This document shows, in pieces, positions 11,141 to 22,134 of a stretch of DNA of 64,000 nucleotides (positions are counted from its first letter, which is position 1; each line of letters begins with the position of its first letter). This DNA is from Ursus arctos. Its lineage: Eukaryota > Chordata > Mammalia > Carnivora > Ursidae. Below the pieces are notes generated by a model that saw only the letters and a list, made by a program, of their open reading frames with translations, was not told where the DNA came from and did no database searches. The position numbers and the translations under genes are program-made. The stretch is from contig NW_026623100.1 in assembly GCF_023065955.2 (NCBI RefSeq), positions 65,476,727-65,540,726 of the forward strand, read 5' to 3'.

Positions 11141-14100
11141 GTGAGTACGACTGGGGCGGGGACCCAGGGAGGTCAACAGAACTGACATAGGGGACTGTCA
11201 GTGTGAGAGGCAGCAAGGTGTGGATGAAGGGGCAGGTGGAGGGGCAAGGGCCGGAGGGAGAGGACGTAATGTAAAAAGGAGAGGCCAGTTTGTTATAAAA
11301 TCTCTGAGCGATCAGTCTTATTTTCCAGGGTGTGGGATAGCTTTGTTTCTTTGAGTCACTGTGAACTCCAGTGATGCCAGCTGCACTTTGGATAAAGGCT
11401 CTCCCAGTCAAGCTTACCATTTAAAAATGGAAAGAACAGAAGGATTTTCCAGAGTTGGGAACCATGGGCCTAGAGGACAGGAGAGAATCTGAAGAAAGAC
11501 AGCAGAGTCAAGATTAGCACTTTTTGATCCCTGTTTTCTCCCAGGAAGACATCTGTATCTCTATCTGTATCCCTATCCATATCTGTATCTGTTTTTAGAT
11601 AGATACCCACATTCACATACAATTTAGAGAGAGGGAGGAGTTGGTGAAGAAATAATATGCAAGAACCAGAGACTAAGGGAAGATGCTGCCTTATGCTCAC
11701 CCTCATGGCGATTCCTGTGGAGAGAACAGAATTCCCCAAGCCTCTGGGCCCCAGCCAGCTCTGCCTAGCCCTCCCCACTGGTGTCCCAGACACAGCCATT
11801 TCAATTAGCCTAGAGGCCCAGGGACAGGTAAATTCAGGAAGGAATTAAACAAAACATGTTGACTCTCCAGGGTGTGCCTGGTTCCTGGGTTCAGTTGGGA
11901 TTTGCAGGCCCTGGCAGCGTCCTTGGGGCTGCATCCCTGGCATCTTCTACCGGAAGCCCGCTTTCCTCTCCTGATGAGTCTGCTTGATTCTAGGCACAAA
12001 GAAGAGTTTCAAAGAGAGGAAGTCATGCCAAACTACTCAGGCTACCCCCTGAGTTGCCTGGGGAAGAAGGTGTCCCTGGAAGAAACTTGGGGTCAGCCTC
12101 CTCTCAGAGGCTCTCTTCTGTGCTCTGTTCCAGGGACAGAGTCAGGCTGGAGGGGAATCGGGACAGCAACTGGACCAAAGGAGTGGAGCAGCAGGTAGTG
12201 AGTGGATTGGAGTGGACAGGAGGAGGAAGGGGGAGGGCGGGAAGGCAAGGGGGGAGGACAGCGAGCAGGCAATGAGGCTGAAGAGGCCCCACGGAGGACT
12301 GGAATCATGGCCAGTCACGGTGGTCACACAGGTCCAGAGGCCAGTTCTCTAGCTGTGAGGCCTTGAGAAAATCATCTTGGAGAGCCTCGTCTATAAAATG
12401 AGGGTTTTGGGGAGGGTGACATGGAGCTGTGTGCGAAGGCACCGTAGCTAGTGAGGGGTCACGGCCCTCTAGAGTCTTGTCAGCTCCTAGCTGAACTATG
12501 GGAGGTAGGATCTGCCTGGGTCCAGGCAGTGACCAGCCCATGGCCTTGCCACCTCTCCTCTCCAGCTGCCCCCTCTGCTCCTGTAGAATCAGTCCTGGCC
12601 TCAGTCTATGTACAGCTGGACTTGTCAAATCAGACCTGGCCACTGGCGCTCTCCAAGACCCTGACTCACCCCCTTGCCTCGGATTCCTCTTTCTCAAGAA
12701 CTCTCACTGGCCTCAGCCTCACGACAGGTAGGGGGGATTGTAAGGAGCCCTGCCTCGCAAAGGCACTTCCACCACTTGTGGGGGACGAGGGCTGAGAGAA
12801 GAGAGCATGGGCTTCCTGGGTCTCCTGCAGCCAGCTCGCCTGAACCGCTGCCAGCCCCTCCCATTTCCGGGAGGGTCTCCGTGGCACGGCTCCTTCCTCA
12901 CTTCCCCACCAGACAGACCCTTCCCTTCCTGTTCCGTGTCCCCATATTCTAAACTTCGGCAGAGACCCAAGAGACAGATGGTGGTGAGCTCGGACTTCGC
13001 CCCCCCGACCCCACCCCTGATGACTTTGTCCAGCAGAACCTCTGCTGCTTTGAACCCTGAGGAGGCAGTCCCTGATGGCTGAGGCTCTTGTGACTTCGGG
13101 ACGGCTCCAGACAGCCAGCCCTAGAGCCTCTCAGGCATCACGCTACCTGGCTGCCTCATACAGCCTGTCCACTTCTTGTCCCCGCCCTCTGCCGCAGAGT
13201 GTAACGGCCACGACGATGGGCAAACCTATTGTGCTTGCCTCTCTGGGTACCAGTGGAACGCCAGCATCTGCTCCCATCATCCTCCCTGCCAGACCGCCCA
13301 CAACCACGGGCCCTGCGGCTGTCTGGTCTTCGGCCCTACTGAAGCCGGCTACTGCCAGTTGCTGCCACCTGGTGAGGAGTGTTGGGAACTTGGAAACCAA
13401 TGGGCCCAAGTGAAAGAAAGCATGTGTTTTCTCCTCTCTGACCCCTGTATTTCTGCCAGCTGGCCCAAGCCCAGAAGCTCCACCGGGTGGGAGAATCACC
13501 AGTTAATCCTGGCGGGTCACAGCCTCGAGCTTGGGACCTGAGTAGCGAGACAAATGAACAACAGGGCTCCTGAGACATACGGACAAGGAGAGAAAGGGCT
13601 AGAGCGACTGCTGTTGACCCTAGAGGGCCAGGAAGGGGCTCCAGCAGCCCCAGGTTACCTAGGGGAGGGGGAATCATGGGCTACAAGGCTTCCCCGTTTG
13701 GTTCCCAATGATAGGGCCCTCCAGCTGGACTGCAGCAGCCACACTCACCTGGGGACAAAACAAAAGCAAACAGTACTGGGAGCGGTGGGGAGAGACAGAG
13801 GAGGAATGGACTTCTGAAAATGGGGAAGGAGGGAGAGCTTAACCACAGAGGGCCACCATCCTGCTCTAAGGGGCCCCTGCCTCCTGCCTCCCCGCAGTCC
13901 CTGGAAGGCTGAGCCCAAATTCCTGCGTGCAGGCGCCTGGCACCACTCTGAATCTGACCCTCGTCAAGAGCCGTGAGACCACCAACCTGAACTGGTTCCT
14001 GCGGCATGCGGACAGCCCCACACCCATCCTCCTGCAGCCAGGGACACATGTGTCCCTGGCCTCTAGCCCGGGCGAGGCTGTCCTCAGCATCCTCAACGTC

Positions 14101-17100
14101 TCCCATAGATGGGCAGGTAGCCAGCCTGCCCTTCCTCTCATCTCTCTTCTCCCCTGTCTTCCGCTTCGCTTCGTCCTTCTCTTCCCCTGCTCCCCTCGCC
14201 TTCCTCCTCCTCCCTCTCCTCTCCTTCCTGCTTTTCTCTCCCCTTCCTTTCCCTTTGCATCCTTCCATTTATTCACTCTGGGGGAAAAAAGGCTAAGGGA
14301 CCCACTGATGTGAACAATTATAACAGGAGAATGAAGAAGGTAGGGTGTCCATTTTGGCAGAGAACAGACAGTGTGTTTTGCTTCAAGCTGCTGCAGTGGC
14401 AGCAGGTGGTTGGGAAAGAGCATCCCCTGGCGGGAAAGAGGTTCACCTTGGAATTCATGGCTCCAAGCTATTAAAAAAAGTCAGGAGCCTCTTCTACAGG
14501 CCTCTTCCTCCTGGAAATCCTTTCCGGGGGCAGGGATCTTTGTTGCTGGGCTTAAGGAGAGGCCGTACCAGAAAGGCAGACCTCAGGTGTGGCTTTGGAG
14601 GCACAGGTGAGGGCCGGAGGAGCCGGGAGGTGCAGCAGGTGTGTATCTGCAGGTGAGTACCTGTGCTGCTTTGAGGCTCAGGGATTCAGGTGGGAGCTGT
14701 CCCAGGTGGTGAAAGTGCCCCTGCAGGCGTCAGATGTGGCTCGGCTTCCAGACCAGCTCTCCATTTCCTGTGCCACCTGCCCTGGCTTCCAGCTGACCTG
14801 CTGCATCCCCAGCACGCACCTGGCCTACACAGCTTCCTGGAGTCCCGGAGAGGGCAGCAAAGGTACAGAGGGGCTGTCAGGGTCAGGGGACAGGTGGCAG
14901 CTGGTCTCCAGGCAGCTGGTTCTCCAGCTTACAGGAAGAAGTGGCGCAGTTCAACCTGGGAGTTCTGGGTCCAAGTGCAACCCTGTTTTTACCCCGCAAG
15001 CAATCCTAGTTCTATTGACACAGCAATAACCACATGAGTGTAGACAACCGTTTGTAAAATGTTTTCACACGATCTTCATGAACTCTTGCAATACACTCTG
15101 TGAAGTTCGTTTGATGATCGTCCCCATTTTACAAATGAGGAACCTGGCTTCAAGTCCTGGGGCTAGAGACCTCCAGGTGCCGCTCACCAAAATCCAAGAT
15201 CTGCAGATCGATGCTCGCATACCTCAGCTCTTCCCCGCTGTGTCATCTGCTTCTGAAGTTGCTAGAAAGACTGGAAGGATACCTCTGGGCCTGCTGGGCT
15301 CCAGGTCTGCTCCAGGCGCAGTCACTGTCCCCTCTCATGTTATCTTCAGCCTCCTTAGTCAGCAGGCCAGGCTCCCGGTGCTTTGTGCTGGCTGTGCAGC
15401 GCTGCCCTGCGGCTGACACCACATACACGTGTGAGCTGCAGAGCCCGGGACTGAGCCCTCTCAGGGTCCCCATCTCTGTCACCATCATCCAGGGTACGTG
15501 GCGCTTGGGGTCCAGCCGATTGACCTCTCACCTGCTTGCCCTGGGTGCTCCTCGATGTTTCCCTGCACTGGGCCCCACAGCCAGTCTCCAGAGCCTGAAC
15601 AGGTTTCTGCCCCAGAAAGCTGGGGGCTGGACTGTGGTTGCTGAGCCTCCCTGATATCATTCTTCAGACGGAGACAACACCTGCCCTGAGGACTCCTCAG
15701 CTGTGGCCTGGAATGTCACCAAGGCTGGCCACGTGGCACAGGCCCCATGTCCGGTGAACAGGACAGGCATGGTAAAGCGGACCTGTGGGCCTGATGGGAA
15801 TTGGGAGCCCGTTCACAGCAGCTGCACAGACGCAGAGCTCCTGGCCTTGCATCACAGAGCCCAGGTAAAGCTTTAGGCCCCCACTGCCCACATGCCTCAC
15901 CCTCCGTGACCTACCCCTTTCTCACTCAGGACCTAGCTTTAGAAGTCTTTCACTCTGAGGCCCAGCCTGAAGGTCATTCGCCTTCTCTGAACTGGAGCCT
16001 AGCAGAGCCAAGGAGTGAGGTGGGGGCCAAAGAGTGCCCGGCACTGTCATTGTGGAGAGCGTGCTATTTTCCAATCTTTCCCCACCAAGTGTCTGTCCCA
16101 CTAACATGGGTGCCGATTTCTTCCATGTGGCTCACTCGATCTTTGCTTCCTGCTCCCTCGGGACTGGTGTGGGGATGGGGAAGAAAGAGCTGGATGGGGG
16201 AGTAATGGCCCCTCCCTTGTGAGGCCTCGCCCACCCCACTCCCCAAATCCTGCTGTGTTGTCTGTCTCAGCTTCTACAGGCCGGCCAGGGCTGGCCTGCT
16301 GTGGAGGTGCCGCAGATCCTGGCACAGCTGTCGGAGCAGGTGACGGTGGTGAGCTCGCCCTCTGACTTATTGGCACTGCTGGGCACCATATCAGTCCTGG
16401 CCAAGCTGGTGGTGGATGCTAGAATACAGCTTACTCGCAGGGACCTGGAGGTGAGCTCTCTGAGCCATGGCAGGGGCCAGCTGGGTAGTGGGGGCCTGAA
16501 GTCCTTTGCCTCTGGGCACTTCTGTCCCCCTGACATCACCATGGGCTGTCAGACAGCAAGCCTTTCTAGAGTCTGAGTGTCTGCTCCCCTGGTCCGTATC
16601 TCCTCTTGGACACCAGTCTCCAAGGCCATGGAATGTGGAGAAGGTCCGATGCTGGGAGCACATGGGAGGTCGGGAAAGGCAGGAAGGGGTGTGAAGACGT
16701 GAGTTCAGAGGCATTCATGCACACGCAGATGCATGCATATGATGTGAAGCCCCCCCGCCCCGCCCCTGGCAACACACACGCACACAAGATACCTACATGG
16801 AGATACTCAAACGCTCTTGGCTGGGCTGGACTCACCTAAACCAGCTCTCAATATGGGCAACAGTTGGTGACCAATAAGTGGCATCCAAAAGAGTAACCAG
16901 GGGCAATGACACGACACACTCTTCCTATCTGGGAATGTATATCACATGTGGGTGGACGGACGTGTCTTCTATTTCGGAACATTGTGCTCTCTACCACTGG
17001 GTACCATTCTTAGCATTACAGACCCATAGGGGTCAAGGAATTGGAAAGGGGCTCCCTATGGGCCTGGGTGGCCCAAGGGATGGAGGGGAGAGAAAGGTTG

Positions 17101-20100
17101 TCATATGGAGAGGCTGGATTGCATCAGGAGACCACATACTTGAAGCCACCCCAGTGGTGAGCTAAACAGCTCCCCATTCTTCCCATATAGAAACTCTTCC
17201 TTCACAGGTCTGTCTTCCTCTCCCCCTTTCTCTCCCTTCCTCTCCCCCTTTCTCTCCACCCTTGGATCTTCTGCTGGACTAGGAAAGGTGGGTTTGGGGC
17301 CTAGAGTTCCCTGTGCCCCTGGCCCAGTGCTGTGGGCTCTAGTGGCCAGGGCTCATCTCTCTGTTGGGATCTCTCTGTTGGGCGTCACAGGCTCTTCTGA
17401 AAACCACAGACAAGATCCTAGACATGGACACCAGCTCTCTGTGGGCCCCAGCCCAGGCCCAGAAGCCCTCAGCAGGCTCAGCATTCCTGCTGGCTCTGGA
17501 GACTCTAGCATGCAGCCTGTGCCCACAAGATCACCCCTTCTCCTTCAGCTTGCGTAACGTGTGGCTGCAGACCCAGCTCCTTGGACCTACATTTCCTGCT
17601 GACTACAGAGTCTCCTTCTCCACTCAGCCCCCATTGCAGGCACACATTCCCAGGTGCTCACTGGCCTCGCTGGGCCATAATGGAACGAACATCAGTGTTA
17701 CTAGCCTGGTACTGCAGAAACTGGACCGTCTTCTGCCCTCAAACTATGGACAAGGGCTGGGGGACTCCCTCTATGCCACTCCTGGGCTGGTCCTCTCCAT
17801 CTCCATCATGGCAGGTGGCCAGGCCTTCAACCAGGGAGAAGTCATCATGGACTTCGGGAACACAGCTAGCACTCCCCACTGTGTCTTCTGGGACCATGAT
17901 CTCTTCCAGGGCAAGGGGGGCTGGTCAGATGAAGGGTGCCAGGTGCAGACCGCTCATGCCAGCCCTACCACTCAGTGTATTTGTCGGCACCTCACTGCCT
18001 TCTCCATCCTCATGTCCCGAAATACTGTTCCAGAAAACCCCACCCTGGAGCTGCTGAGTCAGGTGGGCTTGGGGGCCTCCATCCTGGCACTGCTTGTGTG
18101 CCTGGGCGTGTACAGGCTGGTGTGGAGAGTTGTGGTACAGAACAAAGTTGCCTACTTACGCCACATGGCCCTGCTCAATGTGGTGCTCTGCCTTTTGGCT
18201 GCAGACACCTGCTTCCTGGGAGCCCCACTGCTTCCTCCTGGGCCCCGAAGCCCACTCTGCCTGGCTGCTGCCTTCCTCTGTCATTTCTTCTACCTGGCCA
18301 CCTTTTTCTGGATGCTGGCTCAGGCGCTGATGTTGGCCCACCAGCTGCTCTTCGTCTTCCGTCAGCTATCCAAGTGCCGAGTACTCTCCCTGATGGTGGT
18401 CCTCGGCTATATGTGCCCAATGGGATTTGCAGGTGCCGCCCTGGGCCTCTACCTACCCCGAGGGCAATACCTGGGGGAGGAGGCATGCTGGTTGAATAGG
18501 AAGGGAGGGGTGCTCTACACCTTCGTGGGGCCAGTGCTGGCCATTGTGGGCATGAATGGGCTGGTACTAGCCATGGCTGTGCTGAAGCTCCTGAGACCTT
18601 CGCTGTCAGAGGGGCCCCAGGTGGAGAAGCGCCATGCCCTTCTGGGGGTGATCAAAGCCCTGCTCATTCTCACCCCCGTCTTCGGCCTCACCTGGGGGCT
18701 AGGCCTGGCCACTCTGCTGGAGGAAGTCTCCGTAATTCCTCACTACATCTTCACGATTCTCAACACCACCCAGGTGGGTGACAGTGTGGTAGCTATGCTT
18801 TTTGGCCTTTAGATGGTCTGAGTCACTGCCAGTCCCTTCCCAAGGAGGGATCATGGCGGAGCAGAAGAAACAGTCCCAGGAATCTTAGAAGACTTAGGTT
18901 TGGATCCCAGTTCCTCCACCGACTAGCTGGAGAACTTTGGACAAACCTCTGTGAGCTTTGGTTTTCTTATCTGTGAAATAGTATCTGGGTTTGCCAGAGA
19001 AGTCAGGGAATTGTCAGTACCCAAAACTTTGATACGTCGTTTATAACCAAAGCAGTAAGAGAAGCACCTGAAACGAATTCTATGCACCAAATGATGCGAA
19101 TGTACAGAAGACTCTAGATGGGAAGCCTCGGGACATGAATTAGACAGGAAGACAGACGCTGAAGGAAGATGAGAGGGAAAGAGTTGATTTCAGTTGATTC
19201 CTTCCTCAACTAACTTATCCCCATATCCTTCTTTTTAGGGTGTCTTCATCTTACTGTTTGGTTGCCTCATGGACAAGAAGGTGAGTCTGCCCACCTAACC
19301 CCCATCTGACTTGCGGTGCCCAGGCCAGGACTTGGGCTGGCATGACTGAGGTGTTACCTCTCCTGCAGATACGAGAGGCTTTACTCGAACGCTTCTGCCG
19401 CACACAGCCCCCCAACTCCACCATGTCCCTGGTGAGTTGATGACTTCAAATCCTCAGTTCTCCTGCTGAGAGCAGGTTAGAAGCAGCTGTTCCACAACCT
19501 TCCTAAGAGGCACAGCTAGAAGCCAAGAGGAGGCTGGGATTGCCTTTTAGAATGAGCATGCTTTGGGTTCAAACTCCCCAACAATGGAGAAAGGAGCCCC
19601 ATCAGAGCAGCCAGAGTCAGGTTCCTGGGCTCCAGATTCCAACCTGGACTCCTGGGGACTCTCTTTGTCCCTGGTTTCTCCATTTGAAAGTCTGCCTCCA
19701 GTCACTACATGAAGGGAAAATGTAGGATCGGTAAGCGTGGGAGTCAGCATAGCTGAGAGCAAAGTTCCTAGGATTACTGTGGCCCTGGCAGGAGGGCAGG
19801 TAAGAACATGAAGATGGGTACAACCTCACCAAAGGAGAGCTGATGATAATAGCAATCACCCTGCACCTGGGCCTTTCTGCCCCTTCCTAGGCTACATATG
19901 AAACCTACATCCCAGAACCCAGCAAAGGAAGAAGTGAAGACACCAGGTGAGAAGCAAGCCTTCCTGGGAGCAGTGTGAGCAGCACGGAGTGAAGCGGAGT
20001 GTAGCAAAGGGCTTCCTGCCAAAGAAGGCTCCTCTTCATGTAACTGTCCCAGTCCGAGGGTTGGAAAACAGACTTTTCCAGCACAGACATTTCTGAATGG

Positions 20101-20825
20101 GATGGGGAAAGTGGAGGGCTCAGAGAGCAGATGGCATAGCATCTTCTATTGCTTTCACAGAAAGCTGGAGGGACTTTTACCACCGCCAACCCTTGATTCA
20201 TTTCACTGAAAATTCCTTTTCACACCATCAAATATTTAATTATCCTGAAAAACCTTTGCTTCTAAGGAATTGCCATTGGTGTGCTTGGTATCCAGAGGGA
20301 GGGCAGCCTTGCAAGGCCTCCTTCACCAGCCCAGAGCTTCAGGGCAAGCCCTTACAAGGGCAAGGCAGAAGCTTTGAGTGAACCACACACAGAGCCCATG
20401 TTGCTCCTCCTCCAAGGGAGTCAGGGGAAGGTGCCTGAATCCACCTGGACGGGCCCTGGCCCGATGCTCCGAGCCCTTCTGCTCTCCCAGAGCTCAGCCG
20501 TTGGCAAAGACAGACTAATGTTTCCACTAGTCACGTTCCTTTGTCTTGCGGGTCACCTGTCCCTACCTCTAAACTATTCAAGCAAAAGTAGCATGAAAAA
20601 CTAGCTAAAGTTACCTAATGAATAAGCTTGCTTTGCTCTAAACATCATCAACAAATATTAAAGTTCAAAAGGATTGTAAGTAAAGATTTTGCAAGTCTCA
20701 GCCAATTTTTGACTAATCAACAGTTCATGTTATAGATATATTTGATAAGTATATATTTTAATTGTTTTTAACTATTTTTAACTATTCAGTGATTTCCTTT
20801 CTGATTATTTCTTCTCTATAGCTAG
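11057..20825 (+). CDS. ADGRF3: ADGRF3 (GPR113) adhesion G-protein-coupled receptor, whole gene
   Basis: Orphan adhesion-class GPCR of the plasma membrane. Exons seen: 11057-11140, 12134-12194, 12587-12727, 13198-13371, 13898-14116, 14653-14862, 15350-15493, 15668-15864, 16271-16450, 17391-18773, 19239-19280, 19369-19431, 19891-19946, plus a terminal exon placed at 20822. All introns are GT-AG and all phases agree, giving about 985 aa. Order: signal peptide (1-25), EGF-like cysteine-rich part (96-153), Ig-like region (154-345), hormone-receptor-type domain (about 345-400), GAIN domain, GPS with H-L-T at 670-672, then seven helices (about 695-942). Cys760 and Cys836 fit the usual TM3-ECL2 disulfide. 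Recognition rests on close match to remembered mammalian ADGRF3. The human protein is longer (about 1079 aa from memory), mainly from an extended first exon that is out of frame here. The C-terminal end is uncertain. Confidence 0.95.
11551..11600 (+). repeat. Degenerate (ATCTGT)n tandem in ADGRF3 intron 1
   Basis: Repeated 'atctgtatc / ccctatccat' units over about 50 bp. Confidence 0.75.
12134..12194 (+). CDS. ADGRF3: ADGRF3 exon 2: short Gly/Gln-rich linker
   Basis: A 61-nt exon (tgttccag| acceptor, G|gtagtg donor) encoding GQSQAGGESGQQLDQRSGAA plus the first base of a Glu codon. It resembles the GQSQAGGESGSGQ stretch of human ADGRF3. Its length restores the phase needed by the next exon. 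Another exon between it and exon 1 cannot be excluded. Confidence 0.75.
12325..12412 (+). repeat. MIR fragment in ADGRF3 intron 2
   Basis: The order 'ctagctgtgaggccttgag ... tctataaaatgaggg' follows the MIR core. The copy is old and diverged. Confidence 0.6.
12587..12727 (+). CDS. ADGRF3: ADGRF3 exon 3: N-terminal extracellular segment
   Basis: Encodes residues about 49-95, beginning ESVLASVYVQLDLSNQTW, with an N-glycosylation sequon NQT. The acceptor is ctgtag and the donor ACAG|gtaggg. The segment precedes the cysteine-rich module. Confidence 0.88.
13198..13371 (+). CDS. ADGRF3: ADGRF3 exon 4: EGF-like cysteine-rich module
   Basis: Encodes residues about 96-153 and carries eight cysteines. 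The run YCACLSGYQWNASIC is typical of an EGF-like fold and includes a NAS glycosylation sequon. The acceptor is gccgcag and the donor CCTG|gtgagg. Confidence 0.92.
13898..14116 (+). CDS. ADGRF3: ADGRF3 exon 5: Ig-like extracellular region, first part
   Basis: Encodes about residues 154-226, including NLNWFLRHADSPTPILLQPG, which matches the Ig-like stretch of ADGRF3 with its core tryptophan. Sequons NLT and NVS are present. The acceptor is ccgcag and the donor GCAG|gtagcc. Confidence 0.9.
14127..14275 (+). repeat. Polypyrimidine tract in ADGRF3 intron 5
   Basis: About 150 bases are almost entirely C and T on the + strand (cttcctctc, tctcttctcccc, cttcctcctcctccctctcc). It is not a simple tandem repeat. 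Open frames of about 100-195 codons across it result from this composition. Confidence 0.8.
14653..14862 (+). CDS. ADGRF3: ADGRF3 exon 6: extracellular region, second part
   Basis: Encodes about residues 227-296, starting GEYLCCFEAQGFRWEL. The YLCCFEAQG run looks like the F strand of an Ig-like domain. The acceptor is tctgcag and the donor AAAG|gtacag. Confidence 0.92.
15070..15175 (-). repeat. MIR fragment in ADGRF3 intron 6
   Basis: 'gtccccattttacaaatgaggaa' with flanking 'actctgtgaagt' is the diagnostic end of a MIR in reverse orientation. Confidence 0.7.
15350..15493 (+). CDS. ADGRF3: ADGRF3 exon 7: extracellular region, third part
   Basis: Encodes about residues 297-344, including RCFVLAVQRCPAADTTYTCE, another Y-x-C signature of an Ig-like strand. 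The acceptor is atcttcag and the donor CAGG|gtacgt. Confidence 0.92.
15668..15864 (+). CDS. ADGRF3: ADGRF3 exon 8: hormone-receptor-type (HRM) domain
   Basis: Encodes about residues 345-410. The series CPED, WNVTKAG, APCP, RTCGPDGNWEPVHSSC is the cysteine/tryptophan pattern of the HormR domain that precedes GAIN domains in adhesion GPCRs. The exon ends in phase 0 at CAG|gtaaag. Confidence 0.93.
16271..16450 (+). CDS. ADGRF3: ADGRF3 exon 9: start of the GAIN domain
   Basis: Encodes 60 whole codons (residues 411-470). The helical, leucine-rich sequence with VPQILAQLSEQ fits GAIN subdomain A. The acceptor is tctcag and the donor GAG|gtgagc. Confidence 0.93.
16451..17390 (+). other. ADGRF3 intron 9, no coding content
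   Basis: A 940-bp intron with no recognisable exon or mobile element. It holds a CT-rich tandem stretch near 17213-17270 (repeats of cctctccccctttctctcc) and a directly duplicated 'ctctctgttggg' just before the acceptor of exon 10. Confidence 0.7.
17391..18773 (+). CDS. ADGRF3: ADGRF3 exon 10: GAIN/GPS module and transmembrane helices 1-7
   Basis: A large 461-codon exon (residues 471-931). It holds most of the GAIN domain, the GPS cysteines (CVFWDH, GCQVQ, CIC) and the cleavage tripeptide H670-L671-T672. The tethered-agonist-like TAFSILMS follows. Helices start near residues 695, 729, 760, 801, 845, 887 and 921. The GPS is intact, so self-cleavage is expected. The acceptor is cgtcacag and the donor ACCCAG|gtgggt. 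Confidence 0.97.
18880..18985 (+). repeat. MIR fragment in ADGRF3 intron 10
   Basis: 'ggtttggatcccagttcctccacc ... ctagctggagaactttgg ... ttatctgtgaaata' follows the MIR consensus order. Confidence 0.75.
19239..19280 (+). CDS. ADGRF3: ADGRF3 exon 11: end of TM7
   Basis: A 42-nt exon encoding GVFILLFGCLMDKK, the cytoplasmic end of helix 7 typical of adhesion GPCRs. The acceptor is ctttttag and the donor AAG|gtgagt, both in phase 0. Confidence 0.95.
19369..19431 (+). CDS. ADGRF3: ADGRF3 exon 12: proximal cytoplasmic tail
   Basis: Encodes IREALLERFCRTQPPNSTMSL (21 codons), the amphipathic helix-8-like start of the tail. The acceptor is cctgcag and the donor CTG|gtgagt. Confidence 0.93.
19891..19946 (+). 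CDS. ADGRF3: ADGRF3 exon 13: C-terminal tail
   Basis: Encodes ATYETYIPEPSKGRSEDT plus two bases (AG) before gtgaga. If the donor is not used, the frame ends at once (AGG TGA, stop 19948-19950). Splicing to 20822 gives AGC TAG (stop 20823-20825). Splicing to a strong acceptor at 20160 adds about 15 residues and stops at 20207-20209. Confidence 0.8.
20657..20662 (+). terminator. Possible ADGRF3 poly(A) signal ATTAAA
   Basis: ATTAAA lies about 700 bp after the last certain ADGRF3 exon. A second ATTAAA at 20871-20876 would serve a transcript ending in the 20822 exon. Neither is proven. Confidence 0.3.
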
Positions 20826-21135
20826 GAAGAAAAAGGATGGCTTACTGACAGGAACTCTCATCTTCCAAACATTAAAGGTGAAGGACAAATTTTGGTTTGT
20901 TCCTTTTCAAAGTTTAGGAAAAGGCGAAGCTACTGGGTGCCTCTTTCTTTAACGTTGACAACAATATCAATATAAATGTAGGTTTCATAGACATATGCAT
21001 GTATACAACAAGTCACTGATCTGAGCACCTTTGTAAGAACACATTAACAATTCTTAAGTAGAGAGGAAGTCACCACAGACCACCAAGGATTAAAGCAACA
21101 AGATGACAACACTGACATTTAAAAGAGACAGGTTT

Positions 21136-21330
21136 AGGGTACCTGGGTGGCCCGCTCGGTTGACTCTTGGTTTTCGGCTCAGGTCATGGTCTTGGCGTCG
21201 CGGGATCCCCGGCACTGGGCTCCATGCTCAGCACGGAGTCTGCCTGAGAATCTTTCTCCCTCCTTCCCTCCCTGCCTCTGCTCCTTCCCACCCCTTGCAT
21301 GCACACTCTCTCTCTAAAATAATAAAAACT
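21136..21330 (+). mobile_element. CAN-SINE
   Basis: 'agggtacctgggtggcccgctcgg' head and 'tctctctaaaataataaaaac' end. Boundaries approximate. Confidence 0.85.
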
Positions 21331-21350
21331 TCTTTACAATTATATTTTAA

Positions 21351-21593
21351 GGGGCTCCTGGGTGTCTCAATCGTTAAGAGTCTGCCTTCAGCTCAGGGCG
21401 TGATCCCGGCGTTCTGGGATCGAACCCCACATCAGGCTCCTCCACTGGGAGCCTGCTTCTTCCTCTCCCACTCCCCCTGCTTGTTTTCCCTCTCTCGCTG
21501 GCTGTCTCTCTGTCAAAGAAATAAATAACATCTTAAAAAAAAATAATAAAAATAAAATAAAATAAAATAAAATAAAATAAAATAAAATAAAAA
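21351..21593 (+). mobile_element. CAN-SINE with (AAAAT)n tail
   Basis: 'ggggctcctgggtgtctcaatcg' head. The tail is about nine AAAAT units (21549-21592). Confidence 0.9.
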
Positions 21594-22134
21594 GTGACGG
21601 GCCCAAGATAAGACTAGATATGGAGAAGAAATATTTAAGAAAAGTCTTGAGACGACACGAGGACATCTAGCTGAATGAGTTAACTCATGGAATCCACAAG
21701 ATGTTGATAGGGTTCTGAAAATTTTTTCAGCTGGAGAAATGAAAAAAATCCTCATGAATGAGTCTTCGTTCGTTACAAAATTCATGGCTATTTTTATAAA
21801 ATGCAATGGGAACATTTTCTGTTGAAATGCAAATGGATATGCTATTGAAACATTTTTCTTACAAACATGGATCTGTGTGAATATTTTCATTGTATATAAA
21901 CCAGCCCGAATATTTCTCTAAATGAATTCAATTGTATTTTTCAAAGAGAAGATACCAACTCAGCAGGGCGACTGCAACATTTCTATGCCTCGGACCTGTC
22001 CCAGCCCCCGAGGGAGGCAGGAGGCAGGCAGCCACTGAAACAGCCAGGGCTCTGCCTGTTGGTTTCCCTGGCAACAGAATCCTGTCACAATTACCCTTGT
22101 ATTTCATTAATATTTACAGTCTTAATTTTTTAAA

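Noticed and set aside
12093..12327. Several overlapping frames on both strands around ADGRF3 exon 2
   Set aside because: Low-stop GC-rich sequence. Only the 61-nt exon has both good splice sites and family similarity.
13681..14423. Overlapping open frames of 195 and 185 codons on the - strand
   Set aside because: They run antisense across ADGRF3 exon 5 and the adjacent pyrimidine tract. Their Arg/Lys/Glu/Gly-rich composition is a by-product of purine-rich DNA.
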